From an uncultured bacterium (GTDB lineage Bacteria; Verrucomicrobiota; Kiritimatiellia; RFP12; UBA1067), in the NCBI GenBank assembly GCA_902776615.1, contig CACYQU010000023.1, positions 1-32,637 on the forward strand: a stretch of 32,637 nucleotides of DNA. The letters run 5' to 3'. How positions within the stretch are numbered: the stretch's first letter is position 1; the number at the start of each line of letters is the position of its first letter. The position numbers and the translations under genes were made by a program. The notes beneath the pieces are model-generated. The model was not told where the DNA came from and ran no database searches. It saw nothing but the letters and a program-made list of their open reading frames with translations. Of this stretch, positions 16,370 to 24,207 are shown piece after piece.

Positions 16370-17083
16370 TTAACTATCGGTCAGAATCGCGTCGAAACCG
16401 CCTCGCGCCGCGATGCGGTAGAGTCCCTTTCGGCGGAACTTCGACCGATCGACGAGCAGATAGCTTCTGTCGGCTGCGTCCAGCACCTTTCGCAGTATCT
16501 CCGCCTGGCGCTCATGGTTGGTCGTGGCCGTCCGGTCGTCCAGCCCGAACGCCGAGACGAACGCCTTCGTGATGTTGAAGCGCGACAGCTGCTCGAGCGC
16601 CGAGACGCCGAGGATCGAGTTGAGCTGCGGGTCGTAGTTGCCGCCCAAGGCGATCATGGCCCAGTGCGGAGGGAATTTCCTGAACAGGTGCATTACCGCG
16701 ATGGAGTTGGTTATTACCGTAAGGTGGTCGAATCCGCCGTGCAGAAGCAGAAGGGCGAGTTCGTAGGTGGTGGTGGACGAGTCCAGGAACAGTATGTCGC
16801 CTTCTTCGATGACGGCGAGCGCCTTTCGCGCGGCCGCGATCTTGGCGGCCCTGTGCGAGACGACGCGCTCGCGGTAGGCCTCCGGGTCGCCGCTGGGGTC
16901 TGGCGCATCGCGGTAGACTAGACCGCCACGCACTCGTTCGACGGAGTCGCGTTTTGCCAGTTCCGCCGCATCGCGGTGGACAGTTGCCGGGCTAACGTCG
17001 AAGCGCTTCATCAGTTCGTCGAGAGAGCAGGTCTTGTGGCTCTTTAGATACGCCATCATCTTCCTGATTCTGAGGGTGTCCAT
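16370..17083 (-). CDS. DeoR-family transcription repressor
   Basis: Repressor of 237 residues. Residues 5-57 form a DeoR winged helix-turn-helix (CSLDELMKRFDVSPATVHRD), and residues 75-237 the DeoR sensor domain, related to ribose-5-phosphate isomerase, with the DSSTTTYELA phosphate-binding segment near 108 and a conserved VTNS (about 134). DeoR repressors usually respond to a phosphorylated sugar intermediate. It faces the sugar cluster beginning at 17186 and is the obvious regulator of it. The frame is open upstream to 17119, but the ATG at 17083 sits 7 nt after an extended -10 and begins the fold. A palindrome over its -35 suggests it represses itself. Confidence 0.93.
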   Translation of the reverse strand: MDTLRIRKMMAYLKSHKTCSLDELMKRFDVSPATVHRDAAELAKRDSVERVRGGLVYRDAPDPSGDPEAYRERVVSHRAAKIAAARKALAVIEEGDILFLDSSTTTYELALLLLHGGFDHLTVITNSIAVMHLFRKFPPHWAMIALGGNYDPQLNSILGVSALEQLSRFNITKAFVSAFGLDDRTATTNHERQAEILRKVLDAADRSYLLVDRSKFRRKGLYRIAARGGFDAILTDS

Positions 17084-17090
17084 GCCGGAT

Positions 17091-17119
17091 AGTATACCAC
17101 AGCGTTTTGATGTTATCAA
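17091..17119 (-). promoter_or_regulatory. Promoter of the DeoR gene (leaderless)
   Basis: On the minus strand TTGATA (17114-17119), a 17-nt spacer and TATACT (17091-17096) preceded by TGG. The -10 ends 7 nt before the ATG, so the mRNA should start at or beside the start codon. Confidence 0.75.
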
Positions 17120-17120
17120 A
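17106..17120. promoter_or_regulatory. Candidate DeoR operator
   Basis: Perfect palindrome TTTGAT-gtt-ATCAAA covering the -35 of the DeoR gene, about 50 nt upstream of the divergent -10. Its size and AT-rich arms are like known DeoR-family sites. Confidence 0.5.
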
Positions 17121-17168
17121 TGCTCTCATTTCTTCTCAAAACATGGTGTCCATCTCTCATGGCCTTTA

Positions 17169-17177
17169 TGGTATAAT
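17169..17177 (+). promoter_or_regulatory. Extended -10 promoter of the sugar cluster (leaderless)
   Basis: TGGTATAAT ends 8 nt before the ATG at 17186. No Shine-Dalgarno sequence lies between. The GTG at 17183 is an alternative start only 5 nt from the -10, which makes the ATG more likely. Confidence 0.72.
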
Positions 17178-17185
17178 CTTCTGTG

Positions 17186-18100
17186 ATGAAAGTGTTCGAC
17201 TACATAGGGTTGGGGTTCTGCTCCAACGACCATCTGGCGGTGCTGCCGTTCATACCGCATGACACGAAGGTGCGAATGCTCGCGCATGCCGTGATGGGCG
17301 GCGGGCCGGCGGCGAACTCCACCGCCGCAGCGGCGTCGCTCGGGCTTTCGGCCGCGTTTGCGGGAACGGTCGGCGACGACGCCGACGGGCGGATGATTCT
17401 CGCGGACTTTGCGCGCCAGAAGGTCGATACGTCGATGGTGAAGATTCGCCCGGGCGCGACGAGCGCGATCGCCTATCTGTGGATCGACGAGCCTACCGGC
17501 GGTCGCTCCTGCGCATGGACACGCGAAGGACTCGACGAACTCTCCGCAGACGAGATCGACGCCGGCGCTATCGCGTCCGCGAAGGTGCTGCATCTTGACG
17601 GGCACAACGCGGCCGGCGCGATTGCTGCGGCCAAGGTCGCGCGCGAGGCGGGCGTGCTCGTCAACTACGACGCCGGAACCCATCGCGACGGAATGCACGA
17701 ACTGCTGGCGCTCGCTGACCTTCTCATCTGCTCGGAGGAGTTCATTTTGAAGCTCACAGGCCTCGCCGATGCCGAAGAGGCCGTGAGACGGGTGTGGGCG
17801 AAATACAGGCCCAAGGTCTGCGGCGCAACGATGGGCGAGAAGGGGTCGATGTGCTTCGACGGGAAGGACTTCGTCAAGTGTCCGGCGTTTCGTGTGGAAA
17901 AGGTGGTGGACACGACCGGATGCGGCGACCTCTTCCACACAGGCTTCGCCGTGAGATGGCTTGAGACCCGCGACCTCATGGAGTGCCAGCGCTTCGGCGC
18001 GGCGGTTTCGGCAATCAAGTGCCGCGGCCTCTCGGGCCGGCCCCCCTCCGCGCCGTCCCGCGCGGAGGTTGAGGAATTTCTAAAGGAAAGGAAAAACTGA
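17186..18100 (+). CDS. PfkB-family carbohydrate kinase
   Basis: Ribokinase/PfkB-fold sugar kinase of 304 residues that would phosphorylate a ketose with ATP. The first signature is GGGPAANSTAAAASLG near residue 37 and the second is DTTGCGDLFHTGF near 243, with the catalytic Asp in GCGD; the usual residue is Ala in GAGD, here Cys. The GGGPAA and GDxFH forms, and a KCRGLSGRP loop near the end, recall the subfamily that includes 6-deoxy-6-sulfofructose kinase (YihV) and ketohexokinase-like enzymes. This is recognition from memory, not an alignment. It is the first gene after the divergent DeoR repressor and is followed 1 nt later by a sugar isomerase, so it most likely acts on that isomerase's ketose product. 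IolC is a less likely identity. Confidence 0.88.
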   Translation: MKVFDYIGLGFCSNDHLAVLPFIPHDTKVRMLAHAVMGGGPAANSTAAAASLGLSAAFAGTVGDDADGRMILADFARQKVDTSMVKIRPGATSAIAYLWIDEPTGGRSCAWTREGLDELSADEIDAGAIASAKVLHLDGHNAAGAIAAAKVAREAGVLVNYDAGTHRDGMHELLALADLLICSEEFILKLTGLADAEEAVRRVWAKYRPKVCGATMGEKGSMCFDGKDFVKCPAFRVEKVVDTTGCGDLFHTGFAVRWLETRDLMECQRFGAAVSAIKCRGLSGRPPSAPSRAEVEEFLKERKN

Positions 18101-18101
18101 A

Positions 18102-19466
18102 ATGTTCAAGATCGGATATCTGCCGCTCAGCAAGGTAAACTGGACAAACGACACGCTGGAGGCCGCGCGCGAAAACGCAATCGCCTTCCTCAAGACGCTT
18201 CCCGACGTGGAGGTGGTCGCACCAGACCACATGCTGGCGCTGGAGGGCGAGGCGATCGAGGTTCTGGAGCAATGGGAGAAGGAGCGTCCCGACCTCGTCG
18301 TCACTCACTTTCTGACATTCTCGCTTGGCGTCGTGCCGCCGATGTTTGCGCAAAGGCTAAAGGTTCCGGTGCTTCTGTGGTCCCAGCCCGAACCCGACCC
18401 GAAGGGCGGGCGACTGCAGAACAACTCGTTCTGCGCGGCAAACATGAATGCACACCACATGTGGCGTCTCGGCATTCCGTATTTCTACGTCCACGCGCAA
18501 GCTGGCACGAAGGAGGCCGAAGAGCAGCTCATGAAGCAGATTCGCGTAGCGCAGGCCATGAAAGCGCTCGGACGCATGCGCATCGGACTCATTGGCGGAC
18601 GCGTGCCCGGCTTTTTCACGAGTTGCGTGGACGAGATGATGCTGCGTCGCACTCTCGGCCCCGAGGTGAAGATCATCACCGAGCACGAGCTTTTCACCGT
18701 CGCGCAGAACCTGACGCCCGCCGAGGTCGCAAAGGGAATCGCCATCATCGACGGGGATCTTGATACGCCTGCCTCCGACGCGCCTTGCAGCGCGCAGAAA
18801 GAGAAGTCCGCGCGCCTCATCGCCGCGGTGATGAAGCTCAAGGAAAAATTCTTCGTCGACACGTTTGCGATGCGCTGCTGGCCAGAGGTCATTCTGAACG
18901 AGTTCTACGGAATAGCAGTCTGCTCTACGCTCGGCCACCTGACGAACCACGGCTGTCTGACAGCCTGCGAGGGCGACATCTACGGCGCCGTAATGATGAA
19001 GATCGGCCAGATCATCTCGGGCGAACTTCCGTTCTTCTGCGACCTCATAATCTGCGAGGGCGACCACGGAACCGTGTGGCACTGCGGCGCGGCGCCGTGC
19101 AAGCTCTGCAAGCCCGGCTACAAGCCCGAGCTTCACTGCTCCGCAACGGTGGAGGGCGGCGGCGTGAAGGGGTGTACGGGCGAATTTCCGCTTAAGCCGG
19201 GCCGCGTCACGCTGGCGCGCCTGGGCGAGACGCGCGACGGAACCGGCTTCAGAATGCTCGTATGTCCAGGCACGGGTGTCGATACCGACCTTTTCGTGCG
19301 CGGCACGCCCCTGAACGTAAAGTTCGACGCGGGCTGCGAGGCTATCCGCCGCGAGGTGATGGAAAACGGCTGGGAGCACCATTATGCGCTCATGTACGGC
19401 GATCGCGTCGACGAGCTTACGGCCTTCTGCCGCAACATGAACATTGAAATGCATCTCGTGAAGTAG
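18102..19466 (+). CDS. L-fucose/L-arabinose isomerase-family protein
   Basis: Aldose-ketose isomerase of the FucI/AraA superfamily, 454 residues, shorter than FucI (about 590) and near AraA (about 500). N-terminal segments VTHFLTFSLG and LLWSQPEP match the first Rossmann-like domain; RIGLIGGRVPGF opens the second; LTACEGDIYGA carries probable metal-binding acidic residues; the C-terminal beta domain follows. An unusual Cys-rich stretch (CGAAPCKLCKPGY, near 330) is not typical of characterised members and may bind metal. The start ATG follows AAAGGAAAGG and begins 1 nt after the kinase stop. Family members isomerise L-fucose, D-arabinose, L-arabinose and, in some bacteria, other hexoses; the substrate here is not fixed by sequence. 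Confidence 0.87.
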   Translation: MFKIGYLPLSKVNWTNDTLEAARENAIAFLKTLPDVEVVAPDHMLALEGEAIEVLEQWEKERPDLVVTHFLTFSLGVVPPMFAQRLKVPVLLWSQPEPDPKGGRLQNNSFCAANMNAHHMWRLGIPYFYVHAQAGTKEAEEQLMKQIRVAQAMKALGRMRIGLIGGRVPGFFTSCVDEMMLRRTLGPEVKIITEHELFTVAQNLTPAEVAKGIAIIDGDLDTPASDAPCSAQKEKSARLIAAVMKLKEKFFVDTFAMRCWPEVILNEFYGIAVCSTLGHLTNHGCLTACEGDIYGAVMMKIGQIISGELPFFCDLIICEGDHGTVWHCGAAPCKLCKPGYKPELHCSATVEGGGVKGCTGEFPLKPGRVTLARLGETRDGTGFRMLVCPGTGVDTDLFVRGTPLNVKFDAGCEAIRREVMENGWEHHYALMYGDRVDELTAFCRNMNIEMHLVK

Positions 19467-19467
19467 T

Positions 19468-20865
19468 ATGACGTTGTTTGCGGCATTGATTGCAGCGGCG
19501 TTCGTAGGCGCCGAGGGCGGGGAGGTGCTCCGTCTTTTCCAGACGACCGAGGCGAAGGGGTTCCGCGAAATCGCAACGAGCGGCTTCACGATCCACCCCT
19601 ATCCCGCTGTCGAGGCGCTAGATGTGGACGCCGCCAAGCCGAAGCACGAGTTTCTGGCTCTCGGCGCGGCGCTCACCGATGCTTCGGCGTGGGTGTTCGC
19701 GAACATGCCAGCCGAACGCCGCGAAAGCCTGATGCGCGATCTTTTCACGCCTGCAGGCTGCAACCTAGGCGCGATTCGCCTGAACATCGGCGCAAGCGAC
19801 TATTCGACCGGTCTCTACAGCTACGACGACACGCCGGGCGATGTGGAGATGAAGAATTTCTCGCTTGCGCGCGACGAGGAGTTTCTCGTGCCGATTGCAC
19901 GGCGAATCAAGGCGCTGCGGCCGGACGTTTTCGTATTCGCCTCGCCGTGGAGCCCGCCGGGCTGGATGAAGACTTCCGGCCTGATGATCGGCGGCAGCCT
20001 CCGCGACGAGTGCATGCCAGCGCTTGCGAACTACTTTGTGAAGTACGTGCAGGGCTATGCGGCGCGCGGTGTCGCCATAGACGCCGTAACTCCGCAGAAC
20101 GAAACGGTTTACGACACCGCAGGGCAGTATCCAAGTTGCACCTACACCGCAGCGCAGGAGGGGGCGTTCGTGCGCGACCACCTCGCGCCTGCGTTTCGCA
20201 AGGCCGGTCTCTCCACGCGAATATGGGTGCACGACCACAATCCGAAGCCGAAGGACATTCCGCGCGTGATGGAACTGCTTGCGACGCCTGGCGTAAAGGA
20301 CGCCATCGACGGCGTGGCATGGCACTTCTACTGCGATCCCGCTTGCGCCACCAATCTGCCGACGGTAAAGGCGGCGCATCCAAACATCAGGTTCTTCCAC
20401 ACCGAAAACGGGCCGCACGTCGTTTTGCAGGAGCGCACCGAGATCTGGTGGGCGGCGAGGGTCTTCGCCATGCTGCAGAACGGATGCGAGCTGTTTACGT
20501 CGTGGAACCTGTGCCTCGACGAGCTTGGCACTCCGGCGACGGGTGCACATCTTTGCGGTGGCTTCGTGGTGGTGGACTCCGAGACGCACGATGTCGCCTA
20601 TTCGCCGCAATACCGCCTGTTCAGGCATATCGGCCCGTTCGTAAGGCGCGGCGCGAGCATAATGGAGGTTGATGGTTTCCGCGACGGCACGGAACTCATC
20701 CTCTTCAGAAATCCCGACGGCGAATACGTGCTTGTCGTCGCCTGCGACGGCTCGCTTGTTCGCCGAATACAGCGGCGTCGTCTGGTCGTCAAGTACAAAG
20801 GAAAGTACAAGTCGCTTCCGCTCCCCGGCGGACAGTGGTCCGTTTTGACATTGATATTCAAATGA
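19468..20865 (+). CDS. Exported GH30-family glycoside hydrolase
   Basis: Glycoside hydrolase family 30 enzyme of 465 residues with a short signal peptide (cleaved near residue 15-18). The barrel motifs are FASPWSPPGWMKT (157-169), Glu212 in VTPQNE as acid/base, and Glu313 in HTENG as nucleophile, followed by SWNLCLDE. The C-terminal beta-sandwich typical of GH30 closes the protein. Known GH30 activities include beta-glucosidase, glucosylceramidase, beta-xylosidase and beta-D-fucosidase. The gene starts 1 nt after the isomerase stop, inside an otherwise cytoplasmic catabolic operon, which suggests that it releases the sugar that the operon degrades. Confidence 0.88.
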   Translation: MTLFAALIAAAFVGAEGGEVLRLFQTTEAKGFREIATSGFTIHPYPAVEALDVDAAKPKHEFLALGAALTDASAWVFANMPAERRESLMRDLFTPAGCNLGAIRLNIGASDYSTGLYSYDDTPGDVEMKNFSLARDEEFLVPIARRIKALRPDVFVFASPWSPPGWMKTSGLMIGGSLRDECMPALANYFVKYVQGYAARGVAIDAVTPQNETVYDTAGQYPSCTYTAAQEGAFVRDHLAPAFRKAGLSTRIWVHDHNPKPKDIPRVMELLATPGVKDAIDGVAWHFYCDPACATNLPTVKAAHPNIRFFHTENGPHVVLQERTEIWWAARVFAMLQNGCELFTSWNLCLDELGTPATGAHLCGGFVVVDSETHDVAYSPQYRLFRHIGPFVRRGASIMEVDGFRDGTELILFRNPDGEYVLVVACDGSLVRRIQRRRLVVKYKGKYKSLPLPGGQWSVLTLIFK

Positions 20866-20884
20866 TCCAGAAAGGAATGCACAC

Positions 20885-21682
20885 ATGAACCTGAAAGTCT
20901 CCCTAGCGCCCGTGCTGGGCTACAACAAAGTGTTCGATGTCGGCGAGCTTGGCATGAAACTGACCCGTTTCGGCCTTCTGAAGCTTGCCAAGGGCACGAC
21001 TTACGAAGGCGACACTGGCGAAACGGAGGTTGCGCTCGTATTGATGGGCGGCAATTTCTCGGCCAGCGGCGACGGTTGGGCCTTTGAGGTGGCGAACGGT
21101 CGCGCCTCGCCGTTCACCGGCAAGCCCCACTGCCTCTACCTGCCGCGCCGCACGAAGTACTCGATCGCGGCGCTTTCCGACGTGGAGCTCGCCTACAACG
21201 CATCGCCGGCGACGCGCGACACCGCGCGCCCCACCCTCATCAAGCCGGAGGACACGCGCCACATCGCCCTTGGACGCGACAACTGGACGCGCACCTCGGA
21301 GATAATCCTCGACGAGAAGTTCGACTCCGAGCACTTCTACATTGGCGAGGGAATGATTCCGAGCGGCAACTGGTCGGGCTATCCGAGCCATCGTCACGAC
21401 GTGAACAATCCGCCGGCCGAGCTGGATATGGAGGAGACCTACTTCTACCTTTTCGATCCGCCGCAGGGTTTCGGCTTCCAGTCGGTCTACAAGCCCGATG
21501 GCTCACTGAACGAAGCCTATCGCGTGCAGAACTACGATACCGTCGCGATAGCCGAGGGGTACCATCCGCTTGTCGGAGCGCCGGGTTATCAGATGTACTA
21601 TCTCTGGACTATGGCCGGCTCGCAGGGCCGCGGGCTCGTGAGCTCCATGGATCCGGCCCATGCATGGGTGAAAAACGCATGA
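20885..21682 (+). CDS. IolB/KduI-type cupin isomerase
   Basis: Bicupin isomerase of 265 residues resembling 5-deoxy-glucuronate isomerase (IolB, about 270 residues). The diagnostic stretch is SGNWSGYPSHRHD near 160-172, whose His residues bind metal, with EETYFYLF (about 183) and a final YLWTMAG segment. IolB converts 5-deoxy-D-glucuronate to 2-deoxy-5-keto-D-gluconate in inositol breakdown. No iolG, iolE or iolD gene is in the window, so a full inositol pathway is not supported; a related aldose-ketose or uronate step in this cluster is equally possible. AAAGGA lies 9 nt before the ATG. Confidence 0.82.
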   Translation: MNLKVSLAPVLGYNKVFDVGELGMKLTRFGLLKLAKGTTYEGDTGETEVALVLMGGNFSASGDGWAFEVANGRASPFTGKPHCLYLPRRTKYSIAALSDVELAYNASPATRDTARPTLIKPEDTRHIALGRDNWTRTSEIILDEKFDSEHFYIGEGMIPSGNWSGYPSHRHDVNNPPAELDMEETYFYLFDPPQGFGFQSVYKPDGSLNEAYRVQNYDTVAIAEGYHPLVGAPGYQMYYLWTMAGSQGRGLVSSMDPAHAWVKNA

Positions 21683-21697
21683 TCAAAGGAAGGAAAA

Positions 21698-23152
21698 ATG
21701 AAAGTCAAGCCTGAAAGCTACATGTTCGAAATGATTCGAACCGAACTCGCGGACGCCGTGGGCGCCGCGAACGTAGACGTGAAATTCGCCGACAAGTTCG
21801 GCCATTCGATCGACTACTACTGGATACCTGAAATGTGGCACGATCGTGGCCGACCGTGTCCGCAGGCCGATTTCATAGTGCACCCCGGCTCGACCGAAGA
21901 GGTGTCGAAGGTGATGAAGATCGCAACGCAGTACCGCATTCCCGTCGTGCCGTGGGGCGGAGGCTCCGGCTCGCAGGGCGGCGCGCTGCCTGTCTACGGC
22001 GGAATCGTGCTTGACATGAAGCGGATGAACAAGTACTACGGCGTCGACAAGGAGAGCTACACCGTCCGCTGCCAGACAGGCATCATCGCGCGCCATCTCG
22101 AATGGAACTGCAACAAGGAGGGCTTTTCGACGATGCACCTGCCGGCGTCCATCTCGTGCGCGACGATAGGCGGCTTCCTCGCCCATCGCGGAACGGGCGT
22201 GCTGTCGACGAAATACGGAAAGATAGAGGATATGGTGATGAGCCTTGAGGTGGTTACGCCTTCCGGCGAGATCATCCGCACGCTTCCTGTTCCGCGCCAT
22301 GCTTCCGGTCCGGATCTTACGATGCTCTTCCTCGGCAGCGAGGGAACGCTCGGCGTGATCACCGAGGTTACGCTGAAGGTACACCCCCAGCCGGAGGCCC
22401 GCGAGTTCCGCGCCTACATCTTCAAGGATTTCCACACGGCGATGCAGGCTGGCGCGACGCTGATGCGCTCCCGCCTAGGGCCGTGCGCGATGCGTCTCTA
22501 CGACGAAACCGAGACGAAGACCCATGTCTCGAAGGTTTTCGGAATCGACCTCGACAAGGGCGCCTACCTCGTGTTCGGCTTCGACGGCAGAAAGGACATC
22601 GTCGCCTCTCAGATGAAGTACGCTCGCGAGATCATGGAGCGGCAGTTCAAGGGCAAGGATCTCGGCGCGAAGGGTGGCGAATGGTGGTGGGAGAACAAAT
22701 ACAAGTTCTTCTATCCGGGCTATATGTTCCATGTGCCGCAGGCTTTTGGAACGCTCGACACCGTTGCAGACTTCGCGCATATTGAAAAAGTGTACTGGGC
22801 GATGAAGAACGTCGTCAACAAGGAGTTCCCCGACGCCCGTTTCATCGGACACTTTTCCCACTGGTACGAATGGGGCTGCATGCTCTACGCGCGCTTCATT
22901 TTTCCGGGCGACAAGGTGCCGCCGAACGAGCGCGAGGCGGCGGCGCTCTACAATGCCGTGTGGGACAAGGCGATCCGCGCCGCGATTGCGAACGGCGGCG
23001 TGATCAACGAGCACCACGGCGTGGGGCTCAAGCTCGGCAGGTACGTCAAAGATCTATACGGTTCGGCCATGCCTGTTCTCGAAGGAATCAAGAAGCAGCT
23101 TGACCCCAACGGCATAATGAATCCCGGCAAGCTCGGCTTCGCGGGCTGCTGA
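21698..23152 (+). CDS. FAD-linked oxidase (GlcD/D-lactate dehydrogenase-like)
   Basis: Flavoenzyme of the vanillyl-alcohol oxidase fold, 484 residues, expected to oxidise a 2-hydroxy acid such as D-lactate or glycolate, passing electrons to a partner. The FAD-binding loop is WGGGSGSQGG near residues 86-95; the LFLGSEGTLGVITE segment is near 209-222; NEHHGVGLKLG near 437 and NPGKLG at the end belong to the FAD-oxidase C domain. The NEHHGVG segment also recalls alkyl-DHAP synthase, a sister family. The gene is followed 20 nt later by a Cys-rich Fe-S protein in the GlcD-GlcF arrangement. AAGGAAGG precedes the ATG. Confidence 0.88.
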   Translation: MKVKPESYMFEMIRTELADAVGAANVDVKFADKFGHSIDYYWIPEMWHDRGRPCPQADFIVHPGSTEEVSKVMKIATQYRIPVVPWGGGSGSQGGALPVYGGIVLDMKRMNKYYGVDKESYTVRCQTGIIARHLEWNCNKEGFSTMHLPASISCATIGGFLAHRGTGVLSTKYGKIEDMVMSLEVVTPSGEIIRTLPVPRHASGPDLTMLFLGSEGTLGVITEVTLKVHPQPEAREFRAYIFKDFHTAMQAGATLMRSRLGPCAMRLYDETETKTHVSKVFGIDLDKGAYLVFGFDGRKDIVASQMKYAREIMERQFKGKDLGAKGGEWWWENKYKFFYPGYMFHVPQAFGTLDTVADFAHIEKVYWAMKNVVNKEFPDARFIGHFSHWYEWGCMLYARFIFPGDKVPPNEREAAALYNAVWDKAIRAAIANGGVINEHHGVGLKLGRYVKDLYGSAMPVLEGIKKQLDPNGIMNPGKLGFAGC

Positions 23153-23172
23153 CAAGGAAAGGAGCGATTGCA

Positions 23173-24207
23173 ATGCATATTGACAAATTCGAAGACGCCA
23201 TCATGAACTGCCGGTTCTGCTTCATGTGCCGGCACCTCTCGCCAATCGGGAACGTCCGCTTTACCGAGGTTGACACGCCTCGCGTACGTGCGGCGATGAT
23301 CTACGGGCTCAGAACGGGAACCAACTCGTTCGACGACGAGGACTTTGTCGCCGCATTATACCGCCAGGATCTTTCGGCGTGCTGTCGCCATCACTGCGTG
23401 AACCATTTTGACGAAAACGGCCTCGCCCTCGCGGTGCGCGCAGATGTCGTCGAGGCGGGCAAAGCGCCTGACGCCGTGAAAAGGCTTGCTGCGAAATTCT
23501 CCAGGTCGTCTGCGTGGAAGGTCGAGGGCAAGGGAGATCTCGCGTGGTTTCTCGACGAATCGACCGCATCCGACAAATCGGCCGTCGCAGCCGCGAAGAA
23601 GCTTTTCGCGGCCGCGAAGGTTTCGCCGAAGGTGATCACCGGCGGATCTATCGGCAAGGCTCTCAAGGTTCTCGGCTATCTTCCGGAGGCGAAAGCTGCG
23701 GCAGAGAAGTTCGCCGCGTTTCTCAGGGAAGAGGGCGTGAAGACTCTCGTCGTCTCGAACCCTGCGGCCGTAAACGCGCTCAAGCAGGATTACCCCGGAT
23801 TCGGCGTAAAGCTGCCGTGCGAGGTGAAGTCGCTCGCGGGCTTCGTCGCACAGGCGAAGCTGAAGTTCGCGAAATCCGCCGGCGAGGTGTACGCGCTTGC
23901 CGACGACTTCATTCGCAACTACCAGGGATGCAAGTGCCACGAGAACCTGCTTGCCCAGCTGAAGGCGACGTGCAGGCCGTTCGGCACGAACGACGAGGAG
24001 TCGTACAACTGCGGCGAAGGCGCGGTAGTGCTCGACAGGCTTCACCCGCAGCTCGTGAAATCGCTTGCGGAATATGTCGCGGCGCGTGCGGACGACCCGA
24101 AGAAGGACAGGCTTGTCGTCGGCTCCGTATACGCAAAGCGCGCGCTTGTGAAGTACGGCAAGCTCAACGCCGTTACCATAGAGGAGCTCACCGCGTCATG
24201 CTTGTGA
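23173..24207 (+). CDS. Fe-S protein, probable electron-transfer partner of the FAD oxidase
   Basis: Cytoplasmic protein of 344 residues with Cys motifs typical of GlcF/HdrD-like electron carriers. Near the start CRFCFMCRH (from residue 13) gives C-x2-C-x2-C, but the place of the usual fourth Cys, just before Pro, is Ser (LSP). CCRHHC lies near 73 and CKCHE plus a TCRPFG motif lie near 255-270. The middle is Ala/Lys-rich. I do not see the repeated CCG motif of full GlcF. AAAGGAG precedes the ATG by 9 nt. The position right after the FAD-linked oxidase makes it the likely electron acceptor subunit. Cluster type and number need experiment. Confidence 0.75.
   Translation: MHIDKFEDAIMNCRFCFMCRHLSPIGNVRFTEVDTPRVRAAMIYGLRTGTNSFDDEDFVAALYRQDLSACCRHHCVNHFDENGLALAVRADVVEAGKAPDAVKRLAAKFSRSSAWKVEGKGDLAWFLDESTASDKSAVAAAKKLFAAAKVSPKVITGGSIGKALKVLGYLPEAKAAAEKFAAFLREEGVKTLVVSNPAAVNALKQDYPGFGVKLPCEVKSLAGFVAQAKLKFAKSAGEVYALADDFIRNYQGCKCHENLLAQLKATCRPFGTNDEESYNCGEGAVVLDRLHPQLVKSLAEYVAARADDPKKDRLVVGSVYAKRALVKYGKLNAVTIEELTASCL

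Noticed and set aside
18357-19589. Antisense open frame of 410 codons opposite the isomerase
   Set aside because: Shadow frame; the opposite strand encodes a known family with correct start and ribosome binding site.
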